From assembly GCF_004799035.1 (NCBI RefSeq), contig NZ_MWIO01000054.1, positions 1 to 37,996 on the forward strand: a stretch of DNA of 37,996 bases, in the 5' to 3' direction. The DNA comes from Rhodanobacter lindaniclasticus (lineage in GTDB: Bacteria > Pseudomonadota > Gammaproteobacteria > Xanthomonadales > Rhodanobacteraceae). Made by a program: the position numbers and the translations under genes. The notes under the pieces were generated by a model. That model saw nothing but the letters and a program-made list of their open reading frames with translations. It did no database searches and was not told the DNA's origin. This document shows, piece after piece, positions 1 to 8,164 of this stretch (positions are counted from its first letter, which is position 1; every line of letters begins with the position of its first letter).

Positions 1-53
1 CCGCCCGCCGGTTCGTCCCTTGCCGCGAGAGCGGCGGGCAGTGCCCGCCCTAC
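1..53. repeat. GTAG-type REP palindrome pair, left member truncated by the window edge
   Basis: Positions 32-53 hold a palindrome with arms GGCGGGCA/TGCCCGCC followed by CTAC, the complement of a GTAG head. Positions 1-11 are the tail of a second copy in opposite orientation (CCGCCCGCCGG). The same 22-nt unit recurs at 16871-16892, 16908-16929, 28583-28605 and 28631-28653, always as an inverted pair. This matches the layout of GTAG-headed REP/SMAG elements described in Stenotrophomonas and mobilised by RAYT transposases. No RAYT gene is in the window. Confidence 0.8.
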
Positions 54-72
54 GTTCCGGCCACGTTTGCGC

Positions 73-1434
73 CTACGGTGGGGTGTCCAGCACCGCGCCG
101 TTGCTTTCGATCACCTGCGCGTACAGCTTTGCGCTGGCCTTGGCCGTGCGTTGCTGGGTGGCGAAGTCGACGTGGTATAGGCCGAAGCGCTTGGAGTAGC
201 CCAGCGACCACTCCAGGTTGTCCAGCAGCGACCAGGCGTAATAGCCGCGCACGTCCACGCCCGCGGTGATTGCGGCATGCAACGCGCGCAGGTGCTTGCG
301 CAGGTAGTCGCAGCGCAGCGGGTCATCCACCACGCCGCCCTCGGCGACCGGCGGGTCGTAGAAGGCGGCGCCGTTCTCGGTGATGTACAGCGGAATGTCG
401 CCGTAGCGCTGCTTGAACCAGACCAGGGTGTCGGTCAGTCCCTGCGCACAGACTTCCCAACCGGTTTCGGTGTGGGTGCGGTTGGGCTGGCGCACCGACA
501 CCGCGCGCAGCGGATACGCGTCCGCGTCGTGGCGGACCACTGCGCGCGTGTAGTAGTTGATGCCGACGAAATCGACGCGCTGGCGGGTCAGCGCGAAATC
601 CTCTGCCGGGAAATCCGGCCATGCCTCGCCGAAAATGTCCTTGAGCTGGTCCGGATAGCTGCCCAGCAGCGCAGGGTCGGCGAACTGCCGGTTCATGTAG
701 GCGTGCGCGCGGGCGGTGGCGGCCATGTCCTCGGCGCCTTCGGAGTACGGGTACTTCGGCTCGATGTTGAACACCACGCCGATCTCGTGCCTGCCGTGCG
801 CGCGATAGGCCTGGATGCCGGCGCCGCTGGCGCGCATCAGGTTGTGCGTGACGATCGGCGCCTCGTACTTGTTGCGGTGTCCCGGTGCCAGCGCGCCGTG
901 CAGGTAGCCGCCGTCGGTGACCACCCACGGCTCGTTCAGGGTGCTCCAGCGCGGCACGCGATCGTCCAGCGCCTTGAACATCACCTCGGCGTACTCGGCG
1001 AACCAGTGCGCGCTGTCGCGGTTCAGCCAGCCGCCGCGATCGTCCAGCGCCGCCGGCAGGTCCCAGTGGAACAGCGTGGCGTTCGGCACGATGCCGTGTT
1101 CCAGCAGCTCGTCGACCAGTCGCGAATAGAAGTCCAGCCCCTTCGGATTGACCCGCCCGGTGCCCTCGGGCAGCACGCGCGCCCAGTTGATGCTGAAGCG
1201 ATAGCCGTCGAGGCCCAGCGCCTTCATCAGCTGCACGTCTTCACGGTAACGGCGGTAGTGGTCGCAGGCGACGTCGCCGGTGTCGCCGTTGGCCATCATC
1301 CCCGGCGTGTGCGCGAAGCGCTGCCAGATGCTGGGGCCGGCGCCGTCGGCCAGCGGCGAGCCTTCGATCTGGTAGGCGGAAGTGGCGGCGCCCCAATGGA
1401 AACCGTCGGGGAAAACGAATCGGGGTGCGGTCAT
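73..1434 (-). CDS. GH1 family beta-glucosidase
   Basis: Hydrolyses beta-linked glucosides, probably short cello-oligosaccharides or aryl-glucosides, in the cytoplasm; no signal peptide is seen. The 453-aa product has the usual GH1 length. It begins MTAPRFVFPDGFHWGAATSA, the normal N-terminal GH1 strand, then carries TLNEPW near residue 165 (acid/base Glu) and ITENG near residue 352 (nucleophile Glu), with NYYTRAVV and WSLLDNLEWSLGY completing the barrel. The reading frame stays open upstream to 1674, but that stretch is palindromic leader DNA. The ATG at 1434 is preceded by AGGGAA four bases upstream and starts exactly where family homology starts. It diverges from the sugar ABC ATPase gene across a LacI-type operator at 1612-1627, so repression until a sugar is present is likely. 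The exact substrate cannot be told. Confidence 0.95.
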   Translation of the reverse strand: MTAPRFVFPDGFHWGAATSAYQIEGSPLADGAGPSIWQRFAHTPGMMANGDTGDVACDHYRRYREDVQLMKALGLDGYRFSINWARVLPEGTGRVNPKGLDFYSRLVDELLEHGIVPNATLFHWDLPAALDDRGGWLNRDSAHWFAEYAEVMFKALDDRVPRWSTLNEPWVVTDGGYLHGALAPGHRNKYEAPIVTHNLMRASGAGIQAYRAHGRHEIGVVFNIEPKYPYSEGAEDMAATARAHAYMNRQFADPALLGSYPDQLKDIFGEAWPDFPAEDFALTRQRVDFVGINYYTRAVVRHDADAYPLRAVSVRQPNRTHTETGWEVCAQGLTDTLVWFKQRYGDIPLYITENGAAFYDPPVAEGGVVDDPLRCDYLRKHLRALHAAITAGVDVRGYYAWSLLDNLEWSLGYSKRFGLYHVDFATQQRTAKASAKLYAQVIESNGAVLDTPP

Positions 1435-1473
1435 GGGGTTCCCTGAGAGGTTGTGCTTTTTCAACCTTGAAGC

Positions 1474-1587
1474 CCGGCCATGGATGGCCGGACGCGGATC
1501 GGGCACGCAAGTGCCTGATTCGCGTGAGCGAGTCCGGGCGTGTACCGGACTCGCGATAGAAGAAAACCACAGGAAGTGGTTTTCTTC
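1474..1587. repeat. Four tandem hairpins in the beta-glucosidase leader
   Basis: Four consecutive inverted repeats lie between the operator and the glucosidase start. They are 1474-1491 (8-bp arms, CCGGCCAT), 1502-1515 (5-bp arms), 1528-1554 (10-bp perfect arms, GCGAGTCCGG) and 1559-1587 (12-bp perfect arms, GAAGAAAACCAC, 5-nt loop). The sequence is less GC-biased than the flanking genes and looks non-coding. It may be a structured mRNA leader or a dispersed palindromic element inserted between promoter and gene. No second copy is in the window. Confidence 0.7.
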
Positions 1588-1608
1588 ACAAGCTCTGAGG
1601 CCCGCGCT

Positions 1609-1636
1609 TTGATGTAAACGCTTACATGGGCAGAAT
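1609..1636 (+). promoter_or_regulatory. Candidate sigma-70 promoter of the sugar ABC ATPase gene
   Basis: TTGATG at 1609-1614 and CAGAAT at 1631-1636 are separated by 16 bases; each matches four of six consensus positions. The LacI-type operator fills the spacer, which is the usual place for a repressor site. Matches are moderate, so this is a candidate only. Confidence 0.35.
1612..1627. promoter_or_regulatory. LacI-family operator between divergent sugar genes
   Basis: ATGTAAACGCTTACAT is a 16-bp near-perfect palindrome (one mismatched pair) with the central CG typical of LacI/GalR-family operators (general pattern TGNAANCGNTTNCA). It sits between the divergent beta-glucosidase and MalK-type genes and could control both. 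No LacI-family regulator gene is in the window; it may lie left of position 1 or elsewhere. Confidence 0.8.
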
Positions 1637-1706
1637 AGCCCAATGCCCGCCGGCCTGCGAAGGGCGCCGGCCATGCGGCCGACCGGCCGCCGCTGCGGAG
1701 ATGCCG

Positions 1707-2795
<1,089 letters not shown>

Positions 2796-2918
2796 GGCTG
2801 GATGGCCCCGGACCGTGATCCCCGCCGCAACCGGCGGCAAGCCGGCCTGGCCGGGGCAGGCACGGGGGGGCGGCAATGCTAATCTAGCCGTCCTTCGCGA
2901 ACGGAAAGTCCTCGATCC

Positions 2919-3782
2919 ATGGCCCGCATCATCGCTGTCGCCAACCAGAAAGGCGGCGTCGGCAAGACCACCACGGCAGTCAACCTGGCCGCCGCGCTGG
3001 CTGCGGCCAAGCGCAAGGTATTGCTGGTGGACCTGGATCCGCAGGGCAATGCCACCATGGCCTCGGGCATCGACAAGCGCCAGGTCACGCTGAGCGGCTG
3101 CGAGGTGTTGCTGGAAGAAGTGGAGATCAGCGCCGCGATCGTGCCCACCGACGCGCACTACGACGTGCTGCCGGGCAACGGCGACCTCACCGCCGCCGAG
3201 CTGAAGCTGATGGATGCGCTGGCGCGCGAGCATCGCCTGAAGGACGTGCTGGCCAAGGTCGCGGACAAGTACCACACCATCCTGATCGACTGTCCGCCCT
3301 CGCTCAACCTGCTCACCCTCAACGCGCTGACCGCCGCCGACGGCGTGCTGATCCCGGTGCAGTGCGAGTACTTCGCGCTGGAGGGCCTGTCCAGCCTGCT
3401 CGACACGGTCAAGGCAGTGCGCCACCGGCTCAATCCGAAACTGGAGATCGAGGGCCTGCTGCGCACCATGTACGACGTGCGCAACAACCTCGGCAACGAG
3501 GTTTCCGCACAACTCACCCAGCATTTCGGCGACAAGGTGCTGCGCTCGATCATCCCGCGCAACGTGCGCCTGGCCGAGGCGCCCAGCCACGGCCAGCCGA
3601 TCCACCTGTACGACCGCAGCTCGCGCGGCGCGATCGCCTACATCGGCCTGGCCGGCGAGGTGATCCGGCGCGAACGCGGGCTGCCGCCGCGCGCCGAGCC
3701 GGTCGACGAGGTCGACTCCGCCGCGCATGGCGACCACAACGGCGTGCTGCTCAAGGCACCCGCCGCCAATCATCAGGACTGA
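2919..3782 (+). CDS. parA: Chromosome partitioning ATPase ParA (Soj)
   Basis: Deviant-Walker ATPase that, with ParB, segregates the replicated origin region. The 287-aa product begins MARIIAVANQKGGVGKTT: the ParA-type Walker A with signature lysine at residue 11 and catalytic lysine at 16. VDLDPQGN (Walker A', about residue 38) and LIDCPPS (Walker B, about 121) follow. NVRLAEAPSHGQPI and YDRSSRGAIAY are typical of chromosomal ParA. The last 25 or so residues form a low-conservation tail that makes it longer than the usual 255-265 aa. parB starts 3 nt after its stop, so the two are co-transcribed. No ParB-binding parS palindrome was seen in the window. Confidence 0.95.
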   Translation: MARIIAVANQKGGVGKTTTAVNLAAALAAAKRKVLLVDLDPQGNATMASGIDKRQVTLSGCEVLLEEVEISAAIVPTDAHYDVLPGNGDLTAAELKLMDALAREHRLKDVLAKVADKYHTILIDCPPSLNLLTLNALTAADGVLIPVQCEYFALEGLSSLLDTVKAVRHRLNPKLEIEGLLRTMYDVRNNLGNEVSAQLTQHFGDKVLRSIIPRNVRLAEAPSHGQPIHLYDRSSRGAIAYIGLAGEVIRRERGLPPRAEPVDEVDSAAHGDHNGVLLKAPAANHQD

Positions 3783-3785
3783 GGC

Positions 3786-4655
3786 ATGGCAGCAGCGAAA
3801 AAACGTGGATTGGGACGCGGGCTGGACGCCCTGCTCGGCGGCGACGGCGAAGGTACGCCGTCGGTGCTGGCACAGGAGGGCGAGCTGCGCACGCTGCCGA
3901 TCGAGCAGATCCAGCCCGGCAAATACCAGCCGCGGCGGCACTGGAACGACGAGGCGCTGGACGAACTGGCCGCCTCGATCAAGGCGCAGGGCCTGATCCA
4001 GCCGGTGGTGGTGCGCGAGCTTGGCAAGCACCGCTACGAGTTGATCGCCGGCGAACGCCGCTGGCGCGCCGCGCAGCGCGCGCAGCTGGGCGAGATCCCG
4101 GCGCTGATCAAGCAGGTGGCCGAACAGGCCGTGCCGGCGATGGCGCTGATCGAGAACATCCAGCGCCAGGATCTCACTCCGCTGGAAGAAGCCGATGCCC
4201 TCAAGCGCCTGATCGAGGATTTCGAACTCACCCACCAGCAGGCCGCCGACGCGGTGGGGCGCTCGCGCGCCTCGGTGTCCAACCTGCTGCGGCTCACCGA
4301 GCTGCCCGAGGCGATCAAGAAACTGCTCGACGACGGCAAGCTGGAGATGGGCCACGCCCGCTGCCTGCTCACCCTGGACGAGTCCATCGCCGTGCCGCTG
4401 GCGCGCCAGGCCGTCACCCTCGGCTGGAGCGTGCGCGAGCTGGAGGAAGCCGCCCGCCGCGCGCAGACCGCGCCCAAGGGCAAGGCCAGGCACGCGCCGG
4501 CACGCGACCCGAACATCAGCGCGCTGGAACGCGAGCTGGGCGAGCGCTTCGCCACCCGCGTCGAGCTGGCCCAGGGCAAGGGCGGCCGCGGCAAGCTGGT
4601 GATCCACTATCACAGCAACGACGAGCTCGACGGCATCCTCGGCAAGATCCGCTGA
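3786..4655 (+). CDS. parB: Chromosome partitioning protein ParB (Spo0J)
   Basis: CTP-dependent DNA clamp that loads at parS and is the cargo side of the ParA system. The 289-aa protein starts with KKRGLGRGLDALLG, the ParA-stimulating N-terminal motif. The ParB/Sulfiredoxin-like domain contains PGKYQPRR, the GERRWRAA arginine patch for CTP, and ENIQRQDLTPLEEA. The parS-binding helix-turn-helix (THQQAADAVGRSRASVSNLLRL) lies near residues 150-175, and the C-terminal dimerisation segment ends HYHSNDELDGILGKIR. It lies 3 nt after parA. The ECF sigma gene begins 12 nt after its stop, which is unusually close for an unrelated gene. Confidence 0.95.
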   Translation: MAAAKKRGLGRGLDALLGGDGEGTPSVLAQEGELRTLPIEQIQPGKYQPRRHWNDEALDELAASIKAQGLIQPVVVRELGKHRYELIAGERRWRAAQRAQLGEIPALIKQVAEQAVPAMALIENIQRQDLTPLEEADALKRLIEDFELTHQQAADAVGRSRASVSNLLRLTELPEAIKKLLDDGKLEMGHARCLLTLDESIAVPLARQAVTLGWSVRELEEAARRAQTAPKGKARHAPARDPNISALERELGERFATRVELAQGKGGRGKLVIHYHSNDELDGILGKIR

Positions 4656-4667
4656 CCTTGGTGAAAG

Positions 4668-5213
4668 ATGAAACGCTCCGGGCCGGTCTATCTGGCAGTG
4701 AGTTCCCGACAACGTCAATTCGAGGCGCTGACCCGCGCGCACGCCGGCGACCTGTACCGCTTCGCCTACTGGCTGTGCGGGCAGGACGCGCTGGCCCAGG
4801 ATCTGGTGCAGGAGACCTTGCTGCGCGCGTGGAAAAGCCTCGACGCGCTGCGCGAGGCCGAGTCTGCCAAACCGTGGCTGCTGACCATCCTGCGTCGCGA
4901 ACACGCGCGCCTGCATGAGCGCAAGGCGCTGGATACCGTCGAGCTGGAAGACAACCTCGCCGAGGACGCCGCCTGGGCCAGCCCCGAGCGCCACGGCGAT
5001 GCCGCCGAACTGCGTGAAGCCATGTCCCGATTGCCGCACAAATATCGCGAACCGCTGCTGCTGCAGGTGCTGGGCGGCATGAGCTGCGACGAGATCGCCG
5101 CCGAGCTTGACCAGCAGCCCGGCGCGGTGATGACCCAGTTGTTCCGTGCCCGGCAGAAGCTGAAATCCATCCTGCAGGGCGGCCGCCCGGAGGCGCAGCA
5201 TGGACTGCCTTGA
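4668..5213 (+). CDS. ECF-family RNA polymerase sigma factor
   Basis: Alternative sigma factor of 181 aa. Region 2 (about residues 20-85) contains LYRFAYWLCGQDALAQDLVQ followed by TLLRAW, the usual core-binding and -10-reading helices. Region 4 (about residues 115-175) carries LPHKYREPLLLQVLGGMSCD and a recognition helix followed by LFRARQKLK. There is no region 1 or 3, as expected for ECF factors. The start ATG at 4668 follows a weak GGTGA. Its anti-sigma gene overlaps its 3' end by 14 nt, so the pair is translationally coupled. It sits 12 nt downstream of parB and may be read through from parAB. The target regulon is unknown; the convergent bufferin operon is a candidate. Confidence 0.93.
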   Translation: MKRSGPVYLAVSSRQRQFEALTRAHAGDLYRFAYWLCGQDALAQDLVQETLLRAWKSLDALREAESAKPWLLTILRREHARLHERKALDTVELEDNLAEDAAWASPERHGDAAELREAMSRLPHKYREPLLLQVLGGMSCDEIAAELDQQPGAVMTQLFRARQKLKSILQGGRPEAQHGLP

Positions 5214-5967
5214 GTTCCGCCGCCGCCTCGGCGCCGAGCCGCACTCGCGCGCGGCCGAGCTGCTCGCCCATCGTGACCGCTGCGCCGCCTGCGCCGCCGC
5301 GTGGGAGCGCGCCCAGGCCTTCGAGCGCGAACTGCACGCCGCGCTCGAGGTGTCCGTGCCCGAAGGCCTCGCCGAGCGCGTGCTGCTGGCCCAGGCCACC
5401 GGCGAGCGCCGCCAGCAGACCCGTCGCCGCCAGCTGGCGTTCGCGCTGGCCGCCTCGCTGCTGCTCGCGCTCGGCCTCGGCGGCTACGGCTGGAAGCAGC
5501 TGGATGCGCGCTCGCTGCCGGCGCTTGCCGTCGCGCACATGCCCGACGAAATCCACTCGCTCGACCTCGTCCAGCCCATCGGCGCTCCGGCCATCGTCGA
5601 CGGCTTCGCGGTGCGCGGCGTCAGCCTGCGCGGCCCCGCCCCCGCCGACGTCACCTACGTGCACGACTGCCCGGTCGGCCCCTACAAGACCGTGCACCTG
5701 GTCAGCCGCGTCGGCGGCACCCCGGTCGCCGTGCTCTACCTGCCGCACAAGCAGGTGGCGAAGGCCAGCGACTTCCAGCGCGACGGCTGGCATGGCCGCA
5801 TCGTGCCGCTGCAACACGGCACCCTGGTGATGCTCACCGACCGTGGTGGCGCACGTCCGTTCGACGCGGTGGCGCGCCACTGGCGGGTGGCGATAGATGG
5901 AGAGGGCGGCGCGCGGACGGCGCAGCGCCGTGCGGTCAACGAGGCGCCGGGCTGGTTGGCACCCTGA
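5200..5967 (+). CDS. DUF3379-type membrane anti-sigma factor with zinc-binding motif
   Basis: Predicted inhibitor of the overlapping ECF sigma factor. The 255-aa product has a cytoplasmic N-terminus with HRDRCAACAAAW near residues 27-38, an H-x3-C-x2-C motif as in zinc-binding anti-sigma domains. A basic stretch (RRQQTRRR) precedes one membrane segment (about residues 78-95, AFALAASLLLALGLGGYGW). The periplasmic part of about 155 residues matches the DUF3379 layout. The ATG at 5200 has CGGAGG six bases upstream, inside the sigma gene. Topology fits a factor that senses an envelope signal, and the cysteines could make it redox- or metal-responsive (inference). It converges with the DoxX gene at 6061. 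Confidence 0.85.
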   Translation: MDCLEFRRRLGAEPHSRAAELLAHRDRCAACAAAWERAQAFERELHAALEVSVPEGLAERVLLAQATGERRQQTRRRQLAFALAASLLLALGLGGYGWKQLDARSLPALAVAHMPDEIHSLDLVQPIGAPAIVDGFAVRGVSLRGPAPADVTYVHDCPVGPYKTVHLVSRVGGTPVAVLYLPHKQVAKASDFQRDGWHGRIVPLQHGTLVMLTDRGGARPFDAVARHWRVAIDGEGGARTAQRRAVNEAPGWLAP

Positions 5968-6040
5968 GGCTTACCGGCAGCCGATCACGAAGGCTTGCTG
6001 CTGCTGGCTGGCGTTCGTGCCCTTTCTTCCGCGCTGCCAC

Positions 6041-6062
6041 GACGGGCATGGGAAGTCCCGTC
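6041..6062. terminator. Weak hairpin between convergent anti-sigma and DoxX genes
   Basis: GACGGG (6041-6046) and CCCGTC (6057-6062) can pair across a 10-nt loop. There is no clear T-tract. The convergent setting makes a terminator plausible, but the stem is short. Confidence 0.25.
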
Positions 6063-6531
6063 ATCGGAACCGCCGGCTCACCACGGCGTCCAGCGAAATC
6101 CGCCCTGCTCCGAGCGCCACCAGGGCCAGCAGCATCAGCCCCCAGGCCTTGTGGTCGTTGAAGTCGCCGCCGATCAGGCCGGCCCAGAGGCCGTTCGGCC
6201 ACAGCGCGGGATAGGAGACCACGGCGACGATGTTGTAGACGAACAGCACGGCGGCGACCACGCGGGTGCCGAGGCCGAGGGCGAGAAACCACGGCAGCAC
6301 CAGCTCGGTCCAGGTGGCGAGCGTGGCGGCCAGCGCGGGGGCGAGCAGGGGCACCTGGTATTCGTTGTCGAACAGGTAGGCGGTACCGCTGGGGTCGTCC
6401 CACTTCACCGTGCCGGCGCGCCAGAACGCGAGCGCCACGAACACGCGGAACAGCAGCAGGGCAAGCGGGGTAAGCACGGCGAGTTGCGCGGTGAGGCGCG
6501 ACCAGCGGGCGATGGCGACGGTGGTGTTCAT
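6061..6531 (-). CDS. DoxX-family membrane protein of the bufferin operon
   Basis: Inner-membrane protein of 156 aa with about four hydrophobic segments (roughly residues 18-36, 63-82, 86-106 and 130-146). RVFVALAFWRAGTVKW and a middle WTELVLPWFLALGL are characteristic of the DoxX family. It is the last gene of the minus-strand cluster and starts 31 nt after the DUF2063 gene. DoxX-like genes are common companions of DUF2282/DUF692/DUF2063 bufferin clusters, where a redox or transport role has been suggested but, to my knowledge, not settled. The gene alone would say little; the operon context is what links it to bufferin biology. Confidence 0.85.
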   Translation of the reverse strand: MNTTVAIARWSRLTAQLAVLTPLALLLFRVFVALAFWRAGTVKWDDPSGTAYLFDNEYQVPLLAPALAATLATWTELVLPWFLALGLGTRVVAAVLFVYNIVAVVSYPALWPNGLWAGLIGGDFNDHKAWGLMLLALVALGAGRISLDAVVSRRFR

Positions 6532-6562
6532 GCGGGCGATTCCTGGCAGGGTGGATGACGGA

Positions 6563-7318
6563 TCACGCGGCGAGCAGCGCGTGTTCGAGCAGGGGGCGCA
6601 GCAGGGCTTCAGGTGACGCCTGCGGGTCGATCAGCTGTGCGGCGGCGAGCGCCAGGTCGAGCGATGATCCGCGCCGCAGCGCGGCCACGAACGCGGCCTG
6701 CGCAGGTGCGATGGCACGCATCGCGACCTGGCTGCCTTCGCGCCACAGCAGCACGGATTGCGGCGCGGCGGGGTCGATGGCGTCGTGTTCCGGCGCCTGT
6801 GCATGGCGCCACAGATCGAGCACCGCCCAGGCGCAGGACAGCACGCGCACGCAGGGCCGCAGGTGCGGCGGGTGGTCCGCGTCGGCCAGCGCGGCGACCA
6901 GGGCCGCGGCATCGGCGGGCGCGGCATCGGCGGCCAGCGCCACTTCCTGGCGCAGCCATTCCAGCCGCGCCACGTCACCCAGCCAGGGCCAGAGCGCGGT
7001 TTCCGGCTGCGCGGCCACGAACGCGGCGAAGTCGGCACCGTAGTCCTGCAGGTTGCCGCTGCGGTTGCCGCGATACGCGGCGTGGCGGGTGGCGAGGCCG
7101 TCGAAGCAGTCCTCGCCGAGCAGGCGCTGCAGCGCGGGAAAACTGGTGGCCAGCGCGTCGACATGGATCGCGAGGTTGGCGTTTCGATAGATGCGCAGGC
7201 GGGCGGCCGGCGCGATGCCGCGCGCGGCGATCCACGGCTCCAGCGCGGGCGCGGCGCCGTCCACGATGGCGCCGGCGAACGCGTGCTGCAGCTCACGCAG
7301 CGAGGGCGGCGACGACAT
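6563..7318 (-). CDS. bufC: DUF2063 (HvfC/BufC-like) partner protein of the MNIO enzyme
   Basis: The 251-aa protein carries the DUF2063 N-terminal signature: RLRIYRNANLAIHVDALATS followed by FPALQRLLGED and a DGLATRHAAYRGNRSGNLQD-like continuation to about residue 80. Proteins of this family (HvfC, BufC, MbnC-like in role) bind the RiPP precursor and present it to the DUF692 iron oxygenase. Its ATG at 7318 lies 26 nt inside the end of the DUF692 gene, so the two are translationally coupled. That coupling suits subunits of one enzyme complex. The C-terminal half (about residues 100-251) is poorly conserved, alanine- and leucine-rich, and probably helical. The older label 'putative DNA-binding domain' is likely misleading here. 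Confidence 0.9.
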   Translation of the reverse strand: MSSPPSLRELQHAFAGAIVDGAAPALEPWIAARGIAPAARLRIYRNANLAIHVDALATSFPALQRLLGEDCFDGLATRHAAYRGNRSGNLQDYGADFAAFVAAQPETALWPWLGDVARLEWLRQEVALAADAAPADAAALVAALADADHPPHLRPCVRVLSCAWAVLDLWRHAQAPEHDAIDPAAPQSVLLWREGSQVAMRAIAPAQAAFVAALRRGSSLDLALAAAQLIDPQASPEALLRPLLEHALLAA

Positions 7319-8159
7319 CGAGATGCTCCGTGGCGAGCCGTGCCTCGTCTTCCAGCACGGCGAAATCGGGCAGGTGCTGGTCCCATTCGATCAGGGTGGG
7401 CCTGGCCCCGAGGCGGGCCAGCGTGTCGCCGTACAGCGCCCACACGGCGGCATCGACGCGCTGGTCGTGCGAGTCGATCAGCAGGTCGCCGCCCAGCCCC
7501 TGCTTGCGGGTGAAGCCGGCCAGGTGCAGTTCGCCCACCGCGTCGGCGGGGATGCCGTCGATGAAGCGTTGCGCGTCGAAGCCGTGGTTGACGCTGTTGA
7601 CGTAGACGTTGTTGACGTCCAGCAGCAGGCCGCAGCCGCTGCGCGCGGCGAGTGCGGCAAGGAACTCCCACTCGCTCAGCGCCGAGTGGCTGAAATGGAT
7701 GTAGCTGGAGACGTTCTCCACCAGCACGCGGCGGCCCAGCGCTTCCTGCAACTGGCCCACGCGCGCCACCATCAGCTCCAGCGCTTCCTCGGTGTAGGGC
7801 AGCGGCAGCAGGTCGTTGTAGTGGCGCCCGCCGATGGCGCCCCAGCACACGTGCTCGGACACCAGCGCGGGCTCGGCGCGTTGCACCAGTGCGCGCAGCG
7901 CGGCGAGGTGGGCGGGATCGAGCGGATCGGCCGAGCCCAGCGACAGGCCCACGCCGTGCAGGCTCACCGGGTAGTCGCGGCGCAGCGCGTCGAACGCATC
8001 CCACAGCGCACCGCCGGCGCAGAACAGATTCTCGCTGTGCAGCTCGAAGAACGGCACGGCGGGCCGGTGTTGCAGCACGTGCGCGACGTGCGACGGCCGC
8101 AACCCGATCCCGACGCTCGTCGGGATCGGCTGCGCACGCACGGGGCGTGACGAGGGCAC
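7293..8159 (-). CDS. bufB: DUF692 multinuclear non-heme iron oxidase (MNIO), HvfB/BufB-like
   Basis: Predicted iron-dependent oxidase that modifies cysteines of the DUF2282 precursor encoded just upstream. The 288-aa product has the DUF692 TIM-barrel signatures in order: GIGLRPSH, ELHSENLF, SLHGVGLSLGS, VSEHVCW, VENVSSYIHFSHS, LLLDVNNVYVNSVNHG, GELHLAGF, LIDSHDQRVD, and LIEWDQHLPDF. The His, Asp and Glu residues in these supply the metal ligands in characterised MNIOs. The GTG at 8159, five bases after the precursor stop, is chosen as start because the domain begins some 15 residues later. The upstream open frame overlaps the precursor gene and has no homology. The ribosome site is weak, so translational coupling to the precursor gene is likely. 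Confidence 0.9.
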   Translation of the reverse strand: MPSSRPVRAQPIPTSVGIGLRPSHVAHVLQHRPAVPFFELHSENLFCAGGALWDAFDALRRDYPVSLHGVGLSLGSADPLDPAHLAALRALVQRAEPALVSEHVCWGAIGGRHYNDLLPLPYTEEALELMVARVGQLQEALGRRVLVENVSSYIHFSHSALSEWEFLAALAARSGCGLLLDVNNVYVNSVNHGFDAQRFIDGIPADAVGELHLAGFTRKQGLGGDLLIDSHDQRVDAAVWALYGDTLARLGARPTLIEWDQHLPDFAVLEDEARLATEHLDVVAALAA

Positions 8160-8164
8160 GGCTG

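Noticed and set aside
1626..1706. Start of the sugar ATPase at 1626
   Set aside because: The extra 27 residues lack homology and overlap the operator, while GGAG is correctly placed for the ATG at 1707.
2796..5967. parS site near parAB
   Set aside because: I looked for the GTTCCACGTGGAAC/GTTTCACGTGAAAC-type palindrome. CACGTG occurs several times in the window (for example near 26779 and 30340), but without the flanking bases of parS.
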